DNA of 64,000 bases, from positions 1 through 64,000 of the forward strand of contig JBGTBR010000047.1 in assembly GCA_041749255.1 (NCBI GenBank). The letters run 5' to 3'. Below, piece after piece: positions 9,380 through 18,900 of the stretch (position 1 is its first letter; every line of letters begins with the position of its first letter). A program made the position numbers and the translations under genes. The notes under the pieces were generated by a model that saw nothing but the letters and a program-made list of their open reading frames with translations, did not search any database and was not told the DNA's origin. The DNA is from JABDLO01 sp041749255 (GTDB taxonomy: Bacteria > Bacteroidota > Bacteroidia > Chitinophagales > Saprospiraceae).

Positions 9380-10126
9380 TCAATACCTGACCTGCCAAAA
9401 AGGATATTTGTTCGACTCCAGGCTGCTTTGAATAAAATTGCGTTTCATTTCAGCAAATTCATTGTATCCCATTTTCTTACCTTTCATTTTCCTGGGAATG
9501 GGTAGTGGTTTCGTTTCTGTATCAATGTAGATTTTCTCAGCAGTTATAACGACATCATCTACATTCATTTCAAGGACGAGAATCATTCCCGGCAGACCTG
9601 AAAATCCCTCAGGTCCACTATGAACTGGTATCTTATTGGTAAACCAGGCATAAACAGGAAATCCGTTTTCAGGATTGATGGTTTCAGCTTTCATGCACAG
9701 ATAGCCTGCAATTTCTTTCAATTCATTTAAAATCTTCCACTTGAACTGAGGTTTTGGTCCTTCAATCAAATAATTCTTACCCAGGAATTCCCGGATATCG
9801 TTCATTTTGTTTTCATTCGTATACCTGATGAAAATATTGTCATCTGAACGCCAGGTATAACCGATATTGCCTTCTCTTTCTTTCTCTTTATAAACACTAC
9901 CTTCTTCATTTGCCACCAAAATAAAAGGTACACCAGTATTTGAACGGCTCCCGGATACCAACTTATTCCGATCTTTTTCCTCTTCAGAAAGGAACGGCAT
10001 TTTATTCATGACTTCTACCCAATTGACGATCCTGTTATATTCGATTTCAACGTTTTGTGAATGCAATCCTGTACTGCTTAGAACAGCCAGAATGATTATA
10101 ATTAAGAACCCCCTTCTTTTCTTCAT
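9380..10126 (-). CDS. GLPGLI family secreted protein
   Basis: This 248-residue protein has an N-terminal signal peptide (RRGFLIIIILAVLSSTGLHS) and the family-defining motif GPEGFSGLPGMILVLEMN in its second half. GLPGLI proteins are restricted to Bacteroidota, are thought to be periplasmic or outer-membrane associated, and have no established biochemical function. It follows the beta-barrel gene on the same strand after 45 bp, a pairing often seen for this family, so the two probably form an operon and act together at the outer membrane. It converges with the sirtuin gene, leaving only 35 bp between the two stops. Confidence 0.9.
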   Translation of the reverse strand: MKKRRGFLIIIILAVLSSTGLHSQNVEIEYNRIVNWVEVMNKMPFLSEEEKDRNKLVSGSRSNTGVPFILVANEEGSVYKEKEREGNIGYTWRSDDNIFIRYTNENKMNDIREFLGKNYLIEGPKPQFKWKILNELKEIAGYLCMKAETINPENGFPVYAWFTNKIPVHSGPEGFSGLPGMILVLEMNVDDVVITAEKIYIDTETKPLPIPRKMKGKKMGYNEFAEMKRNFIQSSLESNKYPFWQVRY

Positions 10127-10171
10127 TTTCTTTTAATTTATAATGCAATAAAATTGTTCAATTCAAAATCA

Positions 10172-12988
10172 TTAGTAAATATTTTGATTCACGCCTGCCT
10201 TCATACCTCTGATGTTGTAGGAGAAGGATAACATGGCATAACGTGCAAGTGAAAATGTTCTGGAATCAAATACCGAAGTTGCAGATGTGTTCTGATTGAT
10301 CATTATATTTTTGTTAAAGGCATCATAGAGAGAAAGGCGGATTTCACCCTTGTTACCACTTAAAATCTGTTTATATATCGATATGTTTGCAATAGGGATA
10401 TGCTGATTGATACCAAATCTTTGGTTCGAGAATATGGAATATCTCAATGAAGAGTTGATATATAATCCATTTAAAATTTTTGTATTAAAATCAAAAGCAT
10501 GGACATTTCTAATGATATTTTGATCCTGCCCGCTATTAATATCATAAGTTGTACTTGTATAGGCAAGATTGGTTGATACAAATAATGTAGTATTTTGAGA
10601 TGGAGTATAGTCGATTCCTACAGTACCTCCCGGGCCGGAAGTCAATGTGCGATTTAGGACATCATTGACAAAGGCAAAACTTCTGGAACCAAAGTACCTC
10701 CCGTGGAATCTCATAGTGAGTTTATTGCGTTTAATGGGAATGGTCAAACTACTGTATAAGCTGAAATTCCTTCCTCCTGTATAGTTGACAGGTCGACTTA
10801 AAGTCACCTGATTTTCGTCAACAAATTGTTCACTAATGATTTGGTTTTCCTGGTAATTGTACCAGGTATTGATACTAAAACGCATACCAGAAGCTGGCCA
10901 ACTGTGATTAAAAAATAAGCTCACTCTATGACTGAGAGCGGGCAATAAATCAGGATTTCCCTCTCGGATAAATAAAGGGTTGCGAAAATCAATAACAGGG
11001 AGTAATTGCTCAATTCCTGGTTCTCTTACATCGATGGTATAAGTAGTATTGAAATAAGTATTCCTTGAAAATGGGTACCTCATTTCAGCATAAGGAATAA
11101 ATGATGAAAAGCGATTATCAACTGTTCCACTGAATAAAGACGGATTGGGTGCGCTGTAGTCTCCTTGTAAAGAAAAAGCCTGGTACGCACCTCCAAGGGT
11201 TAAATTAAAGCCTTTATGTGTATAGGTCAATGAAGTTCCTAATCGTTGATTCATAATTTGATTGTCATAGTTTCTGCTCAAAAACTCATCAAGTATCAGA
11301 TTTCCATCACTATTTTGATCCTCTACCATACGGAGGCCTTCCTCCTGCCTTATATTCAGATTATAAAAAGTTTTAAAAAATATTCTTTTTGACAAAGGTT
11401 CACTCGCCATTACGTTTCCACTAATTACTTTTTTATTAAACATATCATCGTTCCATTGTCTTAGAAGTAATTCCTGATTGACATCACCTGCATCAGAAAA
11501 GAAAAAATTATCCGAAAATACGATTTGATTTTCCTGAACGTTGGTTTGAAGAAATGTCAGATTTGCTCCCAGTCCCCTCCCCCTTTTTTTAAATTGCTTT
11601 CTGGCCAGAATTGAAGATGAAAATAATCGTCCCGTCAAGTCGGAATCATTGTTAAATGAAGAATTATTGCTGACGAACAACCCATTTTTCAATACATTAC
11701 TATGACCGAACTGGTCAATTTCAGTACCAACTAAAGCAACATCAGCAGTAACTTTGATCGTGAATAGACTATCTACTTTTTGCTCTACAACAAATTCGGC
11801 TCTATGATTCCCGCTCAGCCTGTCTTCACTTTCAAAACGGTTGTTTTCCAAAAAGGAATTGGGAAGAAAATTTCGCGAATCTGTAAATGTTTCTTTTTCG
11901 TTTCCCATTCTTTGAAAGAAATACCGGGAAGATAATTTCGTATTTTTATGATCATAATTGTAATTCAGCCCTCCATTGATGTGGGTAGGAAATCCACCCC
12001 GATCCCCTGAAAAAAATGCATCCTGGATTTTATTTTCTAATCCCGATGATCCTGTAATGGAAATACCATAGCCACCTCCTGTCCCAAAGCCATATTCATA
12101 ATCACCAAATAAACCCCAGGTGTTTGAACCCATAAAATCCTGATAATCGTCCCATGAAAGCCCGTTCCTGCCTGTATTGTTGCCCACACCAACAACTGAA
12201 AACTGATATTTCTTGTCAAACTTGTTATAATTCCCTTTTAATTCGCCGCGGGATTCAATTCCACCACCTGCTGTAATTTTACCAAAACCTCCTTTCTTGA
12301 ATCCTTCTTTAAGCTCTATATTCATGGCTTTTTCTTCCGTGTTCTGGGCAATCCCAGTAAGTAATGCCTCTTCATCTTTTTTATCGAAAACCTGAATTTT
12401 TGAAACTCCCTCAGCAGGTAGATTTTTAATTGCAAATTTTGGATCCTCACTAAAAAATGTCTTACCCTCAACTGTCAATTGAGTTACATTTTTACCATCA
12501 GCCAAAACAGAACCATCCTGACTTACTTCCATCCCGGGAAGTCGCCGCAACAGAGCTTCAAGGGTAGCTCCCTCCGGAACTCTAAATTGGCTGATATCAT
12601 ACTCAACCGTATCTCCCCTTAACTTTAAAGGAGCCTTAGCTTCTTTAATAACCACTTCCATGAGTTGGGTTGAAATTTCTTCCATACTTATGATTCCTAC
12701 GTTTTCATTATTATCCACCAGGTCGATAAAAAGTGTCACAGGATAAAAACTTAAGTAAGAAATCTTTATGAGATATTTTCCGGCTTCGAGACTTTTAAAG
12801 ATAAAATATCCCTTGTTATCAGACAATGTATAGTCTATAAGTATAGAATCGGTATCCATCAGAATGACCGTGGCGGCTACCAATTCATTTCCAATGGTAT
12901 CCTGAACGGTGCCCGAAACAGAAAAACGTTGGGCTGATAATGAAATCGACGAAATCAAAGTGAGCAAAACAATGATCAGGTTTTTCAT
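10172..12988 (-). CDS. TonB-receptor-like outer-membrane beta-barrel protein with N-terminal CarboxypepD-reg domain
   Basis: This 938-residue protein begins with a signal peptide (to about residue 19), then a carboxypeptidase-regulatory-like domain (about 20-105; SGTVQDTIGNELVAATVILM), a plug-like region (about 118-230; FRVPEGATLEALLRRLPGME and LTVEGKTFFSEDPKFAIKNL) and a long beta-barrel ending in an aromatic-rich segment. It belongs to the outer-membrane beta-barrel (OMP_b-brl_3) group related to TonB-dependent receptors; no TonB box is recognisable. With its GLPGLI partner it is probably an outer-membrane uptake or assembly protein of unknown substrate. Confidence 0.88.
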   Translation of the reverse strand: MKNLIIVLLTLISSISLSAQRFSVSGTVQDTIGNELVAATVILMDTDSILIDYTLSDNKGYFIFKSLEAGKYLIKISYLSFYPVTLFIDLVDNNENVGIISMEEISTQLMEVVIKEAKAPLKLRGDTVEYDISQFRVPEGATLEALLRRLPGMEVSQDGSVLADGKNVTQLTVEGKTFFSEDPKFAIKNLPAEGVSKIQVFDKKDEEALLTGIAQNTEEKAMNIELKEGFKKGGFGKITAGGGIESRGELKGNYNKFDKKYQFSVVGVGNNTGRNGLSWDDYQDFMGSNTWGLFGDYEYGFGTGGGYGISITGSSGLENKIQDAFFSGDRGGFPTHINGGLNYNYDHKNTKLSSRYFFQRMGNEKETFTDSRNFLPNSFLENNRFESEDRLSGNHRAEFVVEQKVDSLFTIKVTADVALVGTEIDQFGHSNVLKNGLFVSNNSSFNNDSDLTGRLFSSSILARKQFKKRGRGLGANLTFLQTNVQENQIVFSDNFFFSDAGDVNQELLLRQWNDDMFNKKVISGNVMASEPLSKRIFFKTFYNLNIRQEEGLRMVEDQNSDGNLILDEFLSRNYDNQIMNQRLGTSLTYTHKGFNLTLGGAYQAFSLQGDYSAPNPSLFSGTVDNRFSSFIPYAEMRYPFSRNTYFNTTYTIDVREPGIEQLLPVIDFRNPLFIREGNPDLLPALSHRVSLFFNHSWPASGMRFSINTWYNYQENQIISEQFVDENQVTLSRPVNYTGGRNFSLYSSLTIPIKRNKLTMRFHGRYFGSRSFAFVNDVLNRTLTSGPGGTVGIDYTPSQNTTLFVSTNLAYTSTTYDINSGQDQNIIRNVHAFDFNTKILNGLYINSSLRYSIFSNQRFGINQHIPIANISIYKQILSGNKGEIRLSLYDAFNKNIMINQNTSATSVFDSRTFSLARYAMLSFSYNIRGMKAGVNQNIY

Positions 12989-13228
12989 GTAAATGTTTTT
13001 TGAGGTGATGCCGCAATATGAGCTTACATATATACTTGTTTCAATGAATTTCGAATATTTGACGTCCCCTTTTTCATAACGTATGAGATCGTTATATGTT
13101 ATATGAGTAAAGTGTTAAAGTTTTCAGAGATATTCTGTCTGGAGTACTATTATTATTTATATGACTCCAATATGGCTTAGCGAATGCTTCTTAGAAATGA
13201 ATAAACACCCAATAAAATTTAGTTTAAA

Positions 13229-14131
13229 TTAAGTCTTCTTCCTGCCCAAACCATAAACCATCTGACTTTTCAAATCAGATGGAAAATCTTCGGATCCGGG
13301 AAAACCAAGTGGAATGTCCCGTCCATCATGGGGAATGTAATCGGTTCGAAAAATATAATCCCAAATACTAAGAGAGAGTCCAAAATTGACTCCATACCTC
13401 CTTTCCTGGGGCAATTCTTTCGCATGATGCCAAATATGCATAGCCGGATTGTTAAATATGTATTTTAACGGACCTATATTCATATTGAAATTAGCATGAT
13501 TCCAATGGCCAATAGTTAAAGCAATAATATGCACAATGAAAAAATCATCAATCCCAAACCCAATCATCGCTAAAGGTATATATTCTATAGTCCGATATAC
13601 AACCGTTTCCATCCAGTGAAAACGCAAGTGTGCAGCAAAACCCATTTGTTCTACGGAATGATGAACTTTGTGAAACTGCCATAAAAAATCTACACGGTGG
13701 AGCAGTCTGTGTACCCACCAATGGATAAAATCCCTTATAATGAATAAAGCGAGTAACTGAGCTCCTATGGACCAATTCTCAATATGAATGGCTACTACAT
13801 TTTTCATTCCGAATAAGGCAAGAAAGTCTTTAAAAGCCTGAACCACCACATCTGACATCGCATTGTAAAATATCAAAGAAAAAAGAAAGAAATTAAAGAA
13901 CATGTAGAAAAAATCTAACCAAAAATCTTTTCTGAATTTCGGCTGGTTCTGCCTCCAGGGTCTCGACCATTCCAATACAAAAAAGAACAGAGATACCAAC
14001 ACAAGCATCCAAAAATAATTTTGCCACCAGGGCTTATAATCATATTGGAATGTAATTTCTGTCCATAGATAACGCCCATACCCTGTATAGGCTTCACCTA
14101 TGATATGAATGTATTTTTCTAATAAATTCAC
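13229..14131 (-). CDS. Sterol desaturase / fatty acid hydroxylase family membrane di-iron enzyme
   Basis: This 300-residue integral membrane protein has about four hydrophobic segments in its first half and the histidine clusters that bind two irons in this superfamily: HWWVHRLLH, HKVHH, then HWNHANF and MHIWHHAKE. Family members hydroxylate or desaturate sterols, fatty acids, carotenoids or alkylglycerols with O2. The substrate cannot be read from the sequence; membrane lipid modification is the safest inference. The gene is divergent from fhs, with about 110 bp between the two starts that must hold both promoters. Confidence 0.9.
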   Translation of the reverse strand: MNLLEKYIHIIGEAYTGYGRYLWTEITFQYDYKPWWQNYFWMLVLVSLFFFVLEWSRPWRQNQPKFRKDFWLDFFYMFFNFFLFSLIFYNAMSDVVVQAFKDFLALFGMKNVVAIHIENWSIGAQLLALFIIRDFIHWWVHRLLHRVDFLWQFHKVHHSVEQMGFAAHLRFHWMETVVYRTIEYIPLAMIGFGIDDFFIVHIIALTIGHWNHANFNMNIGPLKYIFNNPAMHIWHHAKELPQERRYGVNFGLSLSIWDYIFRTDYIPHDGRDIPLGFPGSEDFPSDLKSQMVYGLGRKKT

Positions 14132-14244
14132 ATTTATAACTTTTAATATATGTTTTTAGAGCCCTAATACATCAAAATCAACCTTTTTAAGTATCATTGC
14201 AGCATTAAAACCATTGTCATTAGCCTAAAATTTGACTAAATCCT

Positions 14245-15918
14245 ATGAAATCAGATATTGAAATTGCTCAGTCCATTCCACTAAAACCCATTACAGAAAT
14301 CGCCTCTCAATTGGGTATAAGTGAAAACGATATCATTCCTTACGGGAAATATAAAGCAAAAATTCCTCTGTCATACATTAAGAATGAAAATATTGGTAAA
14401 AGTAAATTAATTTTAGTTACCGCAACATCTCCAACGCCAGCCGGAGAAGGGAAGACGACCGTTTCCATCGGATTGGCACAGGGATTAAATAAAATCAAAA
14501 AGCAAACCACTGTTGTCTTAAGAGAGCCTAGCCTGGGACCTGTATTTGGTATGAAAGGAGGTGCTGCGGGTGGGGGATTTTCTCAAGTGCTTCCAATGGA
14601 AGATATCAATCTGCATTTTACAGGAGATCTTCACGCCATCGAGAAGTCACACAATCTTCTTTCGGCAATAGTTGATAATAACCTACAGAGTAAGAAAAAC
14701 AATGTAGGCCTTGATCCAAGAAATATACTCTGGAAGCGGGTTATGGATATGAATGACAGGTCACTCAGGAAAATTGTCATCGGATTAGGAGGTACAGCCA
14801 ACAGTATTCCCCGTGAAAGTGGTTTTGATATTACTGCAGCTTCTGAAGTGATGGCTATATTATGTATGTGTCAGGGACTCACAGATTTAAAAAGTAGATT
14901 AGGCAATATTCTGGTTGGGTTTAATATGGATAGAAAACCTGTATTCGCAAGGGATCTTCAAGTACAAGGTGCAATGGCTGCTCTATTAAAGGAGGCTATT
15001 ATGCCAAATCTTGTTCAAACTATAGAAGGTACTCCCGCCATTCTTCATGGGGGTCCTTTTGCCAATATTGCCCAGGGTACCAATTCCATATTGGCTACCA
15101 AAATGGGAATGTCACTATCCGATTTTGTAGTTACTGAAGCCGGATTCGGTGCAGATTTAGGAGCCGAAAAATTTTTGGATATAAAATGTGCAAGCAGTGG
15201 TTTAAAGCCTTCCACAGTAGTTTTAGTTACCACTGTGAGAGCTCTCAAATATCATGGAGGTGTATCTCTTGATCTATTGAAATCTCCTGACCTTCATAGC
15301 CTGGAAAAAGGGATCACAAACCTGCAAAAGCATATAGAAAATCTCTCACTATTTAAAGTTCCGATCGTGGTAGCTATTAATGCTTTTGATTCCGATTCTG
15401 CTGAAGAACATCAGCTCATTCAGGATAAGTGCAAAAACCTGGGTATTCCGTCTGCCATTAGCAAGGGTTGGGAGCAAGGAGGAAACGGTACAATTGATCT
15501 TGCAGAAAAGGTATACAATTCAGCAGTACAATCCTCTAAAAATGAATTTACGCCACTTTATGACTGGAAATCTACGTCAAAAGTTAAGATTGAAACCATC
15601 GCAAAGAAAATTTATGGAGCAGAAAGCGTTGAATACAGTAATGACGCTCAAAAAGCTTTGAAAAGAATTGAAAATCTCGGTCTTGATTCTCTGGGTGTAT
15701 GCATTGCCAAAACCCAGTACAGTTTTTCCGACAATCCGAAACTTCTGGGCAGACCTTCAGGATATGAGCTTAAGATTAGAGATATTGAAATCGCATCAGG
15801 AGCCGGTTTCATAATACCCATTGCAGGTGATATTATGAGAATGCCAGGTTTGCCAGGAGTTCCCGCGGCCACACAAATCGATATCGATGAAGACGGGAAT
15901 ATTATCGGACTCTTTTAG
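14245..15918 (+). CDS. fhs: Formate-tetrahydrofolate ligase
   Basis: This enzyme joins formate to tetrahydrofolate at the expense of ATP, giving 10-formyl-THF for purine and one-carbon metabolism. The 557 aa length matches the family. Motifs include the P-loop TPTPAGEGKTTVSIGLAQGL, REPSLGPVFGMKGGAAGGG, EGTPAILHGGPFANIAQGTN and TEAGFGADLGAEKF. It stands alone and converges with the giant adhesin gene, with only 11 bp between stops and no visible terminator. Cytosolic. Confidence 0.97.
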   Translation: MKSDIEIAQSIPLKPITEIASQLGISENDIIPYGKYKAKIPLSYIKNENIGKSKLILVTATSPTPAGEGKTTVSIGLAQGLNKIKKQTTVVLREPSLGPVFGMKGGAAGGGFSQVLPMEDINLHFTGDLHAIEKSHNLLSAIVDNNLQSKKNNVGLDPRNILWKRVMDMNDRSLRKIVIGLGGTANSIPRESGFDITAASEVMAILCMCQGLTDLKSRLGNILVGFNMDRKPVFARDLQVQGAMAALLKEAIMPNLVQTIEGTPAILHGGPFANIAQGTNSILATKMGMSLSDFVVTEAGFGADLGAEKFLDIKCASSGLKPSTVVLVTTVRALKYHGGVSLDLLKSPDLHSLEKGITNLQKHIENLSLFKVPIVVAINAFDSDSAEEHQLIQDKCKNLGIPSAISKGWEQGGNGTIDLAEKVYNSAVQSSKNEFTPLYDWKSTSKVKIETIAKKIYGAESVEYSNDAQKALKRIENLGLDSLGVCIAKTQYSFSDNPKLLGRPSGYELKIRDIEIASGAGFIIPIAGDIMRMPGLPGVPAATQIDIDEDGNIIGLF

Positions 15919-15929
15919 ATCGTTTGATT

Positions 15930-18900
15930 TTACCTTACAAGCATAACATCTCCGGTAATCACTCTTCTCCCCTGCTCCCTGTCGTCTCTGTAATCGACTT
16001 CCAGGATGTACACATATACTCCTGTATCAGAAAATGCGCTTTTATAAGTGCCGTCCCAGGGAATTTCCAGAGAACGGGTTTCAAAAATCTTATTGCCCCA
16101 TCGGTCAAATAACTTCATGCTAAAACTTAGAATCTCCACACCATCGGGAAAAGTTGGCATAAACACATCATTTTGACCACTCCCTGTTGGTGCAAATATA
16201 TTGGGTGCAAATACAGTAAATGCTATACACTCCCTGTAGGTTACATTGACGGATGCATTGCTCTCACATCCATTGTTATTGATCACGGCATTGATCACTC
16301 CCGGTGTACTCACCTGAAAACTATTGCCCATGCTGCCATCTCCCCATGTTATCACACCTGCTGTGGCGTTTGCTACTAATGTAAATACATCTCCTTCACA
16401 CAAAACCAGATCTTCTCCAAGATCTATCTCCGGGAGATTCTCAAAAGTAACTGTCACAGCATCTGTGTTTACACATCCCTCCTCCGAGATCGCTTCCAAT
16501 GTATAGGTGCCTGTTTGGGTGATTTCCCTGTCCATGGCCAGACTTCCATCTTCCCACATAAATTCAAACAAACCATCAGGCACAGTTAATATAACCTCCT
16601 CTCCATCACAGGATATTACATCGCCACCCAAATCCACTTCCGGCAATGGATGCACGGTAACAAAAGTGGTGGCTACGGAGGCACATCCCAACTCCGTTAC
16701 CGTTACTCTGTATTCTCCCTCTTCCACAGCCTCAAATATAGACGATACACTGCCATCCTGCCACTCTCCCACCATTCCGGCATCCAATACTACAGATTCA
16801 CCTTCGCAAATTGCTGGATCTTCTCCTAAGCTAACCTCAGGATAAGGATTGAACTCCACTGATACAAATTCCTCCACTATACATGCACCCGATACTATCG
16901 TCAGGGAAAAATTGCCAGCCGTTGTTACCAAAATGGAAGGATTATTACTCCCAGTATTCCAAAAATAAGCCTCCGCATCTATATTGCTGCTCAGGGTCAC
17001 TTCATCACCTTCACATGCTGATACATCCTCCCCCAAATCCAAACCCGGATCGGGTGTCACTTCTACATTTACCTCATCGGTGGTTTCGCAACCCAGGTTG
17101 GATACCGTAACCGAATATTCACCAGACTCAGTGACTGTGAAGGTTGATGATACTGAACCATCCTGCCATATTCCCTCCTGCATAGCATTCAGCTCTACCA
17201 CTTCGCCCTCACATATGCTTGCATCCATTCCCAGGTCTACTTCCGGATAAGTATTAAAAGTTACATCGATACTGTCATTCAGTACGCACAATCCCTCTGT
17301 AATGGTAAGGTAGTAACGATCTGTACTGCTTACAGTTATAGAGGAGGCTTCCGATCCGGTGCTCCATAAAAAAGCATCTGCCTCCAGTCCTGCTTCGATA
17401 GCTACCATATCGCCTTCACAAGCATCCACATCTTCACCCAAATTCAGATCTGGTGAAGGCTGAATAAATACCATCACTGTATCGCTGTTGATGCAATCGC
17501 TGATACTCACTTCTACAAAATATTCTCCTGAAGTAGTCACCTCATAGGTGTTTCCGGTAGAACCGTCCTGCCATGTGTATAGAGCACCCGCCAGCAAGTT
17601 TGTTGATAATATCACTTCTTCTGTTTCGCACACTTCTATATCCGGACCCAGGTCTGCATCTGGTATCAGTACAAACTCAATCGTCACACTATCCCGTACT
17701 GAACAATCATTAATGCTAACCTCTGCCCAGTATATCCCACCCTCCGTAACTGTAAATCCGGACTCTTCAGAGCCATCCTGCCATTCATAAGTCGCGCCTT
17801 CGTAAAAGGCATCTAATTGAACCACATCCCCTTCACATCGGATAAGTTCATCGCCAAGTTCAATTTCGGGTATTTCCTGTACTTCAATCATCGCTGATGC
17901 TGTGATCAAGCATTCATCTATTTCTGCTTCAACTGAATAGAAACCAGCTTCAGTAATTTCTCTGACAGGATTGGTAAATCCGTCATTCCATAAATACATG
18001 ACACCCTGAACCGGTAATGTAGCATCCAGCTCAAGTGATGTACCTTCGCATATCGTAGTATCGGGCACCAAAATGATTTGAGCATCGGAAGGATCTAAAA
18101 TATTTACCGTATCAATAATAGTGCAATTGTTGCCAAAGGTTACCGTTACGTGATACTCACCACTCACAGACACAACCAATATGGAATCTGTAGTACCATC
18201 ATTCCACAAATACACTTCATCAGGACTGAAGTTATAGGCACTCAACTCAACCGATTCATTTGAACACAAAGCCCTATCCTGACCTAAAAATCCGACTTCA
18301 ATAAATTCAGGTGGATCTTCAAAAATCCAGTTTTCATTGCTGTTGTTGACATTTACACTTCTCGATCCTGCTATGAATTCTGCTCCTCCTATACCTCGAA
18401 CATCGCGCATTTGAACGAAATCGACTATAATTTCTGAACCGGTAGGCATCGAGATTGTCGTTCTGGTGCCTGGTTGGGTTGCTTGCAGTTGAATGGGTGT
18501 ACAATTATTGCCAATCATACGGAGATATTCAGTGACAGTAAAAGTTCTATTGGATTGCAATTGATAAGTCTTACCGGGAGAGCCAATGAGCGAATCAACC
18601 TCCATATCACCGAATAAATTCGCATTACCTGCAAACAAGAATTTGGATGCCATCATAAGGAGTGGATTGGGCTCCTGACCCTGAAAGGAAGTATAAAAAG
18701 TAGCTGTCCCCTGGGGATTGGTTGTTCGAATAATATTATATGACTTTCCACGAAAGGAAAAAACTGAAGGTCTGGTTCCTGTCAGAATAATTTCAGAATT
18801 TCCCGAGTTTAATTCATGGTTGATTGCAAATTCCGCAAAGGTTCCTGCAGTGAGATTCACATCATTATAACTCAAATATATTCTACTGTTGTTCAATTCT

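Noticed and set aside
16507..17250. Rightward Ser/Pro/Thr-rich frames under the Ig repeats
   Set aside because: They recur with the period of the Ig-like units on the other strand and are by-products of that repeat structure.
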